Positions 57,019-64,000 of a stretch of DNA of 64,000 bases are shown one piece after another. Position numbers and translations under genes: made by a program. Where the stretch lies: positions 3,472,001 through 3,536,000 of the forward strand of contig NZ_CP039731.1 of assembly GCF_005155025.1 (NCBI RefSeq). Reading direction: 5' to 3'. This stretch comes from Aquitalea aquatilis (lineage in GTDB: Bacteria; Pseudomonadota; Gammaproteobacteria; Burkholderiales; Chromobacteriaceae). The number at the start of each line of letters is the position of its first letter. Position 1 is the first letter of the stretch. The notes under the pieces are model-generated. The model was not told the origin of the DNA, made no database searches, and was given only the letters and a program-made list of their open reading frames with translations.

Positions 57019-57216
57019 TGAGATCGACAACTGGGTGAGGGCTACAAACAATAGCCGTTGATTATACACGCCCACGCTGCTGCGTTGACCGTAAATGGCC
57101 GGTTTTTGCAGCAGAATATCGCCTGCTGGCAGGACGATTGCGGCAATGCAGCATGAAAATGGCGACACGGCTTCCCGCCGGCTTGGAGTTCCTGCTACTC
57201 TGACAGTTCAATAAGA

Positions 57217-58773
57217 ATGAACGACAAGGACATCGGCATCACCATGCAAGACAAGCAAGACTATCTGGAGCGCATCCTTACCTCGCGCGTCTATGACGTC
57301 GCGGTGGAAACGCCGCTGGAAACAGCGAACAATCTCAGCCGCCGCACCGGCAACACCATTTTGCTGAAGCGCGAAGACCTGCAGCCGGTGTTCTCGTTCA
57401 AGCTGCGCGGCGCCTACAACAAAATGGCCAAGCTGACACCCGAGCAGCTGGCCAACGGCGTGATTACCGCCAGCGCTGGCAACCACGCCCAGGGCGTGGC
57501 GCTGTCGGCCAAGAAAATCGGTTGCGAAGCCATCATCGTGATGCCGGTCACCACCCCGCAGGTGAAGATTGACGGCGTCACCAGTCGTGGCGGCAAGGTG
57601 GTATTGCATGGTGAATCGTTCAGCGATGCCTACCAGCACGCCATGACCCTGGTGGCCGAAACCGGCAAAACCTACATCCCGCCGTTTGACGACCCGGACG
57701 TGATTGCCGGCCAGGGCACCATCGGCATGGAAATCCTGCGTCAGCACCCCGGCCATATCGATGCCGTGTTCGTGGCCATTGGCGGCGGCGGTCTGGCCGC
57801 TGGCGTGGCCAGCTTCATCAAGCGCCTGAAGCCGGAAATCAAGATCATCGGCGTGCAGCCGGTGGACTCGGACGCCATGAAGCAGTCCATTGAAAAAGGT
57901 GAGCGCGTCGAACTGAAAGACGTGGGCCTGTTTGCCGATGGCGTAGCGGTGAAGCTGGTGGGTGAAGAAACCTTCCGCATCTGCCGCGAGCTGCTGGATG
58001 AAATCATGCTGGTGGATTCGGATGCCATGTGCGCCGCCATCAAGGACATCTTCGAAGACACCCGCTCCATCGTGGAACCGGCCGGTGCGCTGGCTGTGGC
58101 CGCTGCCAAGGCCTATATCGAACGCGAAGGCTGTACCGGCCAGACCCTGGTAGCCATCAACTGTGGCGCCAACATGAACTTCGACCGTCTGCGCCATGTA
58201 TCGGAACGCTCCGAACTGGGCGAACGCCGCGAAGCCATCATTGCCGTCACCATTCCGGAAAAGCCGGGCAGCTTCAAGCAATTCTGCGCAGTCATTGGCA
58301 ACCGCAACATCACCGAATTCAACTACCGCTTTGCCGACCCCGGCACCGCCCATGTGTTTGTGGGTGTGCAGATCAGCGGCAAGCAGGATTCGGAGCGCAT
58401 CATCAGCGAGCTCAAGGCCAATGATCTGGATGGGCTGGACCTGACCGACAACGAGTTGGCCAAGCTGCACATCCGCCATCTGGTGGGCGGGCATGCGCCG
58501 CAACTGAAGGATGAGCGCGTGCTGCGCTTTGAATTCCCCGAGCGTCCGGGCGCACTGATGCGCTTCCTGGAAGGCATGCGCACCCACTGGAACATCAGCC
58601 TGTTCCACTACCGCAATCACGGTGCTGACTATGGCCGCGTGCTGGTCGGCATTCAGGTTCCCGCCAGTGACAATGCCGAGTTCCAGCACTTCCTGGATGG
58701 CCTGGCCTACCCCTATGTGGAAGAGACGGACAATCCGGCCTACAAGCTGTTCCTGGGCAAGACCATCCGTTGA
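57217..58773 (+). CDS. ilvA: threonine ammonia-lyase, biosynthetic
   Basis: A 518-aa PLP enzyme that converts threonine to 2-oxobutyrate, the first step of isoleucine synthesis. The PLP Lys lies in VFSFKLRGAYNKM, the Gly-rich phosphate loop is AIGGGGLAAGVA, and the SAGNHAQGVA motif is present. The C-terminal 180 residues hold two ACT-like regulatory domains (EKPGSFKQFCAVIG and ERPGALMRFLEGM). The start could alternatively be the ATG 9 codons later. It is divergent from dacC. The next gene overlaps its stop. Confidence 0.97.
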   Translation: MNDKDIGITMQDKQDYLERILTSRVYDVAVETPLETANNLSRRTGNTILLKREDLQPVFSFKLRGAYNKMAKLTPEQLANGVITASAGNHAQGVALSAKKIGCEAIIVMPVTTPQVKIDGVTSRGGKVVLHGESFSDAYQHAMTLVAETGKTYIPPFDDPDVIAGQGTIGMEILRQHPGHIDAVFVAIGGGGLAAGVASFIKRLKPEIKIIGVQPVDSDAMKQSIEKGERVELKDVGLFADGVAVKLVGEETFRICRELLDEIMLVDSDAMCAAIKDIFEDTRSIVEPAGALAVAAAKAYIEREGCTGQTLVAINCGANMNFDRLRHVSERSELGERREAIIAVTIPEKPGSFKQFCAVIGNRNITEFNYRFADPGTAHVFVGVQISGKQDSERIISELKANDLDGLDLTDNELAKLHIRHLVGGHAPQLKDERVLRFEFPERPGALMRFLEGMRTHWNISLFHYRNHGADYGRVLVGIQVPASDNAEFQHFLDGLAYPYVEETDNPAYKLFLGKTIR

Positions 58774-59147
58774 TGCAGCCCCTACCACCTGAGCTGCTTG
58801 CCCTGCTGCAGGAGCAGGAAACCGAACTGCACAGGTGGTGGCAACTCCCACCGGACAGGCTGGCGTTATTGCTGCATGATGATTTTGTCGAAGTCGGCCT
58901 GTCGGGAACCATCCACGACAAGGCCGTCTTGCTCCGACCTGCACTGGCACACCCTGCGGTGCATACTTCCAGTTTCAGCGCCGAGATGCTGACAGCAGAT
59001 AGCGCCTTGATACGCTACCGCAGCTGGCAACTGGCCGCAGACGGCAGCATGCAGCGTCAAGCCCTGCGTAGCTCCATCTGGCTTCAAGGCCCGACAGGCT
59101 GGCAACTACGCTTTCATCAGGGCACCGCCATCGTCAATTTGGCGTAA
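58773..59147 (+). CDS. NTF2-like/DUF4440 protein
   Basis: 124 aa; the ATG overlaps the ilvA stop codon by one base, so translation is coupled. Segments LQEQETELHRWWQLPPDRLA and LLHDDFVEVGLSGTI match the N-terminal helices of SnoaL/NTF2-like DUF4440 proteins. The C-terminal beta strands include ALRSSIWLQGPTGWQLRFHQG. No catalytic residues can be assigned. Function unknown; it may be a small enzyme or a binding protein. Confidence 0.85.
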   Translation: MQPLPPELLALLQEQETELHRWWQLPPDRLALLLHDDFVEVGLSGTIHDKAVLLRPALAHPAVHTSSFSAEMLTADSALIRYRSWQLAADGSMQRQALRSSIWLQGPTGWQLRFHQGTAIVNLA

Positions 59148-59181
59148 ACTGGCAAGCCCTCCATATTGCCGACACTACCCC

Positions 59182-59829
59182 ATGATTCAAGCCGTATTGT
59201 TCGACCTCGACGGCACATTGGCCGATACCGCGCGCGACCTGGGCGCCGCGCTCAACCGCCTGCTGGCCGAGGAAGGCCTGCCGCCACAGCCCTATTCCGC
59301 CATTCGTCCGCTGGCCAGTCATGGCGCACGCGGGCTGGTTAGCCTGGGCTTCGGCATCGACCGCGAGCACCCGCGTTTCGAAGAATATCGGCTACGCTTT
59401 CTTGATCAGTATGAACACAGTTTTGCCGATGAAACCGTGCTGTTCGACGGCGTCAACAGCATGCTCGAAGCACTGGGTGCCAAGGGGCTGGCCTGGGGCA
59501 TCATCACCAACAAGCCGATGCGTTTCACCGACCGACTGGTACCTGCCCTGCCCTTTGCCAGCCGCCCGGCGGTAACGGTCAGCGGCGACACCGTAGGCGT
59601 CCCCAAGCCGGACCCGGCCCCCATGCTGCACGCCGCCGCTCTGATCGGCATTGCGCCGGAACATTGCCTGTATGTGGGCGATGCCGAGCGCGACATCCAG
59701 GCCGGCCGTGCCGTCGGCATGAAAACCGTACTGGCCAACTGGGGGTATATCTCGGAACAGGATCAGCCGCAGCGATGGGGTGCCGACATCAGCATCGAGC
59801 ACCCGCTGGAGCTGCTGCAGCACCTGTAA
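59182..59829 (+). CDS. gph: phosphoglycolate phosphatase-like HAD hydrolase
   Basis: 215 aa. The HAD motif I is LFDLDGTLADT with the nucleophilic Asp, motif II is the Thr/Asn in GIITNKPMRF, and the motif III Lys lies in VPKPDPAP. Motif IV is YVGDAERDIQAG. It removes phosphate from 2-phosphoglycolate or a related small substrate. The cap domain is the C1 alpha-helical type. A strong terminator follows 66 nt later. Confidence 0.92.
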   Translation: MIQAVLFDLDGTLADTARDLGAALNRLLAEEGLPPQPYSAIRPLASHGARGLVSLGFGIDREHPRFEEYRLRFLDQYEHSFADETVLFDGVNSMLEALGAKGLAWGIITNKPMRFTDRLVPALPFASRPAVTVSGDTVGVPKPDPAPMLHAAALIGIAPEHCLYVGDAERDIQAGRAVGMKTVLANWGYISEQDQPQRWGADISIEHPLELLQHL

Positions 59830-59894
59830 GAAGCTGTCCATCGCCTGCTGCGTTGCGGAACTGGCACCAAGCCAGCCACCGAAAACCCGCACAC

Positions 59895-59930
59895 AACCCG
59901 TATCCCGCCAGTGGCCGATACGGGTTTTCT
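59895..59930 (+). terminator. terminator after gph
   Basis: AACCCGTATC-12-GATACGGGTT followed by TTCT; a perfect 10-bp stem about 66 nt after the stop codon. Confidence 0.88.
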
Positions 59931-60056
59931 TTAGCCTGATTAAACACCAAAAAGAAACAATATCTTGAGTGAAAGCATCTATTTCCACATTCGGGTAATC
60001 AATACACTGCATCCATACGCTTGCAGTGCCAGCGCAACCCAATCAGGAAACAGATC

Positions 60057-60296
60057 ATGAAAAACCTCACCCTCGCCCTCATCGCCCTTGGCTTCAGCAC
60101 CGCCGCCCTGGCTGGCCATCACGATACCCGCCCCAGCGCCGCGGACATCAGCGCCTGGCAGGCAGAGCAAGCAGCCATCAAGGCTGCCGATGCGCAGCTG
60201 CCAGCGGAACGGCAGGCAGCCATCGCCCGCGACAATGCCGCCTGGCAGGCAGCCCTGCTGCAGAAAAACCAGCACAACGCCGGTATCAATCACTGA
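60057..60296 (+). CDS. small exported protein, 79 aa
   Basis: The signal peptide MKNLTLALIALGFSTAALAG is convincing, with cleavage after ALA. AGGAAACAG lies upstream. The mature 60 residues are Ala/Gln/Asp/His-rich (HHDTRPSAADISAW, AAIARDNAAWQAALLQKN) and predicted helical. The nearest neighbour is a second unknown gene 22 nt downstream, probably in the same transcript. No family recognised. Confidence 0.75.
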   Translation: MKNLTLALIALGFSTAALAGHHDTRPSAADISAWQAEQAAIKAADAQLPAERQAAIARDNAAWQAALLQKNQHNAGINH

Positions 60297-60318
60297 AACA
60301 ACGAACGAGGCAACATCC

Positions 60319-60786
60319 ATGAGCCATCTTCATCTGCATATCGGTGCCGAACACACCAGCCTGGGTCAAGCGCAGGCGCAAGCTGCACAACAGCAAACCA
60401 GCATGCCGGTCGGCTGGCAGACGGCACTGGCCTGCGGCAAGCAGCCCACCCTGCCAACGGCTGCCGCTCTGGAGCTGGCCATCATGCAGGTGGAAGACGC
60501 CATCAGCGCCAGCTGGCCGCAACGCCTGGCACTGGATACGGTCAGCAGCAGCGACCCGGCCATCTACCAGATGGCAGCGCTGTGCGGCCTGCCACAACAT
60601 CCCGGCAGCCAGTTGGGACGACACAGCGTGGAGGGCCTGTTTTCACGCCTGGCCAATGCCGTGGAGGGCGGTGCGGCAGCTGGCCTGCCGGATAGCGCCG
60701 AATTCATCGCCAGCCTGCTGATCCTGCGCGAACTACTGCACCATCTGGACATCGCCACCATCACGCTGACCCGCCCCGCCAGCTGA
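60319..60786 (+). CDS. hypothetical protein, 155 aa
   Basis: Starts at the ATG at 60319 with CGAGG 8 nt upstream; the reading frame is open earlier, inside the preceding gene. The N-terminus is His-rich (MSHLHLHIGAEHTS) and could bind a metal. The body is helical and Ala-rich, with an ELAIMQVEDAIS segment and a C-terminal LLILRELLHHLDIATITL. No signal peptide. Unknown function; co-directional with the small exported protein and possibly its partner. Confidence 0.72.
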   Translation: MSHLHLHIGAEHTSLGQAQAQAAQQQTSMPVGWQTALACGKQPTLPTAAALELAIMQVEDAISASWPQRLALDTVSSSDPAIYQMAALCGLPQHPGSQLGRHSVEGLFSRLANAVEGGAAAGLPDSAEFIASLLILRELLHHLDIATITLTRPAS

Positions 60787-60822
60787 AACCGCATCTCACT
60801 GCAACAGCATCGGGCAAAGAAA

Positions 60823-60852
60823 AACCGCCGCCAGATCACCCTGGCGGCGGTT
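60823..60852 (-). terminator. terminator of zinc-ribbon gene
   Basis: AACCGCCGCCAG and CTGGCGGCGGTT form a perfect 12-bp stem with a 6-nt loop. On the minus strand it is followed by TTTTCTTTG; it also sits just after the plus-strand unknown gene. Confidence 0.88.
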
Positions 60853-60891
60853 GCATGTCGATCAGGCTGCAGCGGCAGCCCGAACCCGGAC

Positions 60892-61158
60892 TCAGAAGGG
60901 GTAGACCACTTCCGCCGGCTTGAACTCGCAAGGCTTGTCGGACGGTGCCGCATCATGCATTTCAGCCTTGCTGTCGGAAATCTTCTTCCAGGAACCACCC
61001 AGGCTACAGGCAAAATCCTGCCCCAGTTCCAGCTCACCAAACGTCGATGGCAGTACCGGCTCTTCGCAGTGCGGGCACAGATTGGCCGCAGGGCCTGTCA
61101 GCTTTGCCCGGCTGGATACCTTGTCGCACCAGCAACATTTGATTTGATCTTCAGTCAT
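60892..61158 (-). CDS. small zinc-ribbon-like protein
   Basis: 88 aa from the ATG at 61158. A start 2 codons upstream (GTG) is possible. Two CxxC pairs near the N-terminus, in KCCWCDKVSS and LCPHCEEP, are spaced like a rubredoxin-type zinc ribbon. Another Cys lies in DFACSLGG. The remainder is acidic, ending FKPAEVVYPF. No family assignment. Possibly an RNA-polymerase- or metal-related small protein. Confidence 0.75.
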   Translation of the reverse strand: MTEDQIKCCWCDKVSSRAKLTGPAANLCPHCEEPVLPSTFGELELGQDFACSLGGSWKKISDSKAEMHDAAPSDKPCEFKPAEVVYPF

Positions 61159-61270
61159 CTTCACTTCCCGTTACCTAAGCTTGCCATGTCGAAATGACGC
61201 GAATGCAGCCGGGCATTATACCCTGTCTCGGGCAAACCTCCGAATGAGGGTGAAGCGACGCACGCCGCGC

Positions 61271-61286
61271 GCCGCGCCGGCGCGGC
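61271..61286. repeat. 16-bp perfect GC palindrome
   Basis: GCCGCGCCGGCGCGGC is entirely self-complementary and sits in a G/C-only stretch between two minus-strand genes. Without a loop it would extrude only as a tight hairpin. Confidence 0.6.
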
Positions 61287-61347
61287 ATCCTGCCTTAAAA
61301 CCGCAGCGGGTGGTGAGGGGCAAATTGGCACCGGCAGCTTCGGTCGG

Positions 61348-61911
61348 CTACAGCGGCTGCAAGACGCCATCGCCCTGCGCCGTGGGCAGAAAAGTGGCAA
61401 AACCATGACGGGCATAGTTTTCCCGCAGCACGGCCAGCCGCGCTGGCTGGGCCGCATAGGCTGCCGGTAACAGAAAGCCGATGCGTGGTGCCGGCATGGC
61501 CAGCCGATCGACAATCTGACGAAACACCCGGCCATGTTCCTGACTGACCGCCTCCAGCAGCAAGGCCGATACCGGCAAGATCAGCCCCTGCTCGCCATAG
61601 CCGGCTTGCAGATAATTGAGCAAATGCAGGCTGCGGATAAAGCGGTCCAGCACCACCGGCGTTTCGCTGACACGGGTCAGCCGCGTCAATGCCTCGTCCG
61701 CCAGCACCTCGCCTCCCGGCGCAATGGCTTGCAGCCGCGCCAGTACGCCCAGCGACTGGCCGGCAGCATCATGGGCCGGCTCGAACTGGCTGGACAAGCG
61801 CACCTTGATGAACTCACCCATTACCTGCCCGTCAGCCGTGCTCCATAGCGGAAACTCCATGAAGTACTCGGCATGGACGGTGCGTAAAAACTGGGTGAGA
61901 AATGCATTCAT
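61348..61911 (-). CDS. degenerate EAL-domain-like protein
   Basis: About 187 aa from the ATG at 61911 (MNAFLTQFLRTVH); an earlier in-frame start would add 16 codons. Segments ALTRLTRVSETPVVLDRFIR and LHLLNYLQAGYGEQGLILPV resemble the start of EAL domains (Ala-rich linker, LDR...HLLNY), but the catalytic EAL triad is absent, with ARLQ in the corresponding position. It may be an inactive c-di-GMP-binding or regulatory relative. An active-looking GGDEF/EAL gene starts 674 nt away on the other strand. Confidence 0.5.
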   Translation of the reverse strand: MNAFLTQFLRTVHAEYFMEFPLWSTADGQVMGEFIKVRLSSQFEPAHDAAGQSLGVLARLQAIAPGGEVLADEALTRLTRVSETPVVLDRFIRSLHLLNYLQAGYGEQGLILPVSALLLEAVSQEHGRVFRQIVDRLAMPAPRIGFLLPAAYAAQPARLAVLRENYARHGFATFLPTAQGDGVLQPL

Positions 61912-62201
61912 GACAAACCTGACCATCTGCAGGCAATACTTAATGGGAATAAAGGACAATGCCGGCCTGGCGCTTACCAGCGGCGGCAGACAAATGAACA
62001 GGCTGATCCACGCCTCACTGTAGCCCGACCAGCCTGGATTGCTAAATGCCCATTCCTCATATCGCTATTCGCCACACAGATAAGCCGCCGGCGACAAGCC
62101 GGTATTGATATGGCACAAATCAGTGAAAAGTTGCACTGGACCGCAAGAAATACCCGCTGGATACTGGGGACGTTAATCCTCCTCCATCCTTATGGAACTT
62201 G

Positions 62202-62231
62202 CGCCCACCCCTTGCCGGGTGGGCGATTTTT
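62202..62231 (+). terminator. terminator with no upstream gene
   Basis: CGCCCACCC-6-GGGTGGGCG is a perfect 9-bp stem followed by ATTTTTATT. The nearest gene on the plus strand ends more than 1.4 kb earlier, so it may end a small RNA. Confidence 0.85.
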
Positions 62232-62251
62232 ATTCCGCCGCCCGGCTACCT

Positions 62252-62260
62252 CCCCCCCCC
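62252..62260. repeat. homopolymeric C tract, nine bases
   Basis: Nine consecutive C residues directly after the orphan terminator and about 325 nt before the GGDEF-EAL start codon. Such tracts can change length by slippage. Confidence 0.85.
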
Positions 62261-62584
62261 ACCGCTGATTGACAGTCACGCTAGCTGACTTGCCATCTTC
62301 AAGCGCCGCTGACAGGCCTGCCTGCCACGCGTCTGCCCTGCCTGAACACAAACCGCCCTAACAACTGCTTTAAACAAATTTAGAGTAATCTGCAGTGACA
62401 GAAGCAGCCTGCGCCAGCCTCACCGGCACAGTGGCACTGACAGACTGCTCGGCACAGCGCTAATCTTTGAACAGAAGCTTATTTATGCAATAAGAACAAC
62501 TCGATATACTGCATGAAACAGCTCAATAGGCGTCATTTTTTATAGTTTTTATTTAAATTGACGTCATCTGCAGAAAGAAACAAC

Positions 62585-64000
62585 GTGATTGACCTTACGC
62601 CCTCCTCCTGGTTGACGCAGCGATTCGGCACGGACAGCCCACGCTGGAGACTGCCGCCGGACTCCAACGCGCTCTATCTTTCCGATGCCGACGACCGGAT
62701 GATCGTCGCCATTGCACTGAGCAATGCCCAAGCCGAAGATGTCCGCAGCCTGGAAGGCGCCACCGCCACCGTCGCCATCGAAACCCAGCTGGAAGGCATG
62801 CCACTGGGGCTGATCCTGATTGGCCGCCGCACCGACCATGACGAATGGCGCGGCGTGGCCACCTGGTGCAATGACACTGCCGCCGTGCGGCGCGAGATGG
62901 AACGCGGGCTGAATTTCTCCGAGCAGGTCATTTCCGAAGTCAGCTCGCTGATCGTGATCGTGGACGACCAGGGCAATATCAAGCGCTTCAATCGCGAATG
63001 CGAACGGCTTTCCGGCAAGACCGAGGCCGACGTCATGGGCAAGAACGCACTGGAGCTGTTCTTCTCGGCCGAAGAGTCGGAAAAGATTCGCGCCAACCTC
63101 ACCACCTTCTTCCGCAGCATGCACAGCTGGGAAACCGAACGCCACATCCTGACCAAAGACGGCCCGCGCCTGATCTGGTGGCGCAACCGGCTGGTACGCA
63201 ACGCCACGGTGGACCAGTGGTTTCTGGTGTGCTCCGGCACCGACATCACCGAGCAGCGCCGCGCACAAGCCAGGCTGGAGGAACAGGCCAGCACCGACAG
63301 CACCACCGGCCTGCCCAATCGCCACGCCATCCAGAACATCATCAATCTCGCCGTTGCCGCCAAGCCGGCCAAACCCTTTGATCTGCTGTTCCTGGATCTG
63401 GACAACTTCAAGAACATCAACGACCACTATGGCCATGCCATGGGTGACCTGCTGATTGCCCGTGTCGGCAAGGCGCTGCGCGAGCAAATCGGCCCCGGCG
63501 ATGCGCTGGCACGCTTTGGCGGCGACGAATTCCTGCTGCTACTCTACGACGCCACCCCGGAGAAAACCGCCAGCGTGTGCCGCCAGATCCGCACGCTGAT
63601 GGAAACACCATTTACCCTGCAGCACATCCAGGTTTACTCCGGCTGCTCCATCGGCGTGGCCAGTTTTCCGGCCGATGGCGAGAGCCTGAGCGAGCTGGTA
63701 CGCAATGCCGACACCGCCATGTATGCCGCCAAGGCAGCAAACAAGGGTGGCGTCATGTATTTTTCGCGCGAGATGAACAACCACCTGCAGGAAAGCATGT
63801 GGCTGGATGGCGGCTTGCGCCAGGCCTTGCAGGAGAGCCAGTTCAGCCTGCACTACCAGCCGCAGGTTTGCCTGCGCAGCATGCAGGCGGTTTCGGTGGA
63901 GGCACTGATCCGCTGGCAATCGACCGAGCGCGGCATGGTGCCGCCGCTGAGCTTCATCCGTTATGCCGAGGATTCCGGCCTGATCAAGCAGATTGGCCGC
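62585..64000 (+). CDS. PAS-GGDEF-EAL protein, 3' end outside window
   Basis: At least 472 codons from the GTG at 62585, still open at the window end. An N-terminal region (LTPSSWLTQRFGTDSPRWRL) recalls E. coli PdeR/YciR, then a PAS domain (about residues 110-240), then a GGDEF domain with the intact FGGDEF signature (about residue 314). A following EAL domain begins with VEALIRW before the sequence is cut. GGDEF makes and EAL degrades cyclic-di-GMP; which activity dominates cannot be said. No membrane segment seen. Confidence 0.93.
   Translation, partial: MIDLTPSSWLTQRFGTDSPRWRLPPDSNALYLSDADDRMIVAIALSNAQAEDVRSLEGATATVAIETQLEGMPLGLILIGRRTDHDEWRGVATWCNDTAAVRREMERGLNFSEQVISEVSSLIVIVDDQGNIKRFNRECERLSGKTEADVMGKNALELFFSAEESEKIRANLTTFFRSMHSWETERHILTKDGPRLIWWRNRLVRNATVDQWFLVCSGTDITEQRRAQARLEEQASTDSTTGLPNRHAIQNIINLAVAAKPAKPFDLLFLDLDNFKNINDHYGHAMGDLLIARVGKALREQIGPGDALARFGGDEFLLLLYDATPEKTASVCRQIRTLMETPFTLQHIQVYSGCSIGVASFPADGESLSELVRNADTAMYAAKAANKGGVMYFSREMNNHLQESMWLDGGLRQALQESQFSLHYQPQVCLRSMQAVSVEALIRWQSTERGMVPPLSFIRYAEDSGLIKQIGR

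Larger units (their letters stand above)
61912..62584. other. long intergenic region, 673 nt
   Basis: No convincing protein gene. It holds a CCTCCTCC stretch at 62178-62185, a strong terminator at 62202-62231 with no annotated gene before it, a homopolymer of nine C at 62252-62260, and an AT-rich stretch (62480-62575) before the GGDEF-EAL gene. A short open frame at 62110 runs through the terminator and is unlikely to be translated. Confidence 0.6.

Noticed and set aside
62109-62137. TGGCAC ... TTGCA resembling a sigma-54 promoter.
   Set aside because: The spacing between the two elements is about 20 nt, far more than the fixed -24/-12 spacing needs.
62110-62302. Short peptide frame starting at the ATG at 62110.
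   Set aside because: It runs through a strong terminator and a poly-C tract, ends in Pro/Ser low complexity and lacks a ribosome site.

Overview
The window is a GC-rich (well above 55% by eye), gene-dense chromosomal segment of a Gram-negative bacterium. Betaproteobacteria, order Neisseriales, probably Chromobacteriaceae (Chromobacterium/Aquitalea/Vogesella type) is the best guess. The guess rests on the protein style, the order dacC-ybeD-lipB-lipA, uvrA and ssb flanking a YajR-like transporter, and the many two-component and c-di-GMP genes. It is an inference; no rRNA or species marker is present. I recognised no prophage, insertion sequence, integrase or CRISPR array.

Layout. 1-5.2 kb: a 5'-truncated CHASE-PAS histidine kinase with a FixJ-type regulator, then nadK and recN. 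5.3-8.5 kb: tRNA-Ser followed by a looser, AT-richer patch with a membrane protein of unknown function, an orphan periplasmic binding protein and a lipoprotein. 8.5-10.8 kb: a divergent YnfM-type exporter and LysR regulator. 11.0-15.4 kb: a four-gene set with strong ribosome sites (LuxR-type regulator, phenol-type outer-membrane channel, MFS transporter, histone-deacetylase-like amidohydrolase) that looks like an uncharacterised uptake/export and deacylation system. 15.4-21.5 kb: small secreted protein, VOC protein, uvrA, YajR-like MFS, ssb. 21.8-26.2 kb: SDR/MerR pair, then mmuM divergent from an amino-acid ABC binding protein and permease without an ATPase. 26.4-30.9 kb: MacA-MacB-outer-membrane-factor efflux operon.

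31.2-37.4 kb is a signalling block: a histidine kinase with a periplasmic solute-binding sensor and its NarL-type regulator, an RlmN/Cfr-like radical SAM enzyme, a globin-coupled HD-GYP phosphodiesterase and a phosphodiesterase-superfamily enzyme. 37.5-38.5 kb is a Xre/RES toxin-antitoxin pair. 38.7-42.6 kb: exported catalase, AraC regulator, LysE exporter, exported alpha/beta hydrolase. 42.6-47.2 kb: sbcDC, with an extremely glutamine-rich SbcC. 47.4-53.8 kb: single genes (PLD nuclease, isochorismatase-like protein lacking the usual cysteine, cold-shock protein, LysR/TauE pair, GST, tRNA-Tyr, orphan binding protein, ProX-like editing protein). 53.9-59.8 kb: dacC-ybeD-lipB-lipA, ilvA, NTF2-like protein, gph. 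60-64 kb: small unknown genes, a degenerate EAL-like protein, a long intergenic region with an sRNA candidate and a C9 tract, and a PAS-GGDEF-EAL gene cut by the window end.

The strongest candidates for undescribed biology are the amidohydrolase operon (11.0-15.4 kb), the globin-coupled HD-GYP gene with its neighbours, the CAG/CTG-rich sbcC, and the intergenic RNA candidate near 62.1-62.2 kb.
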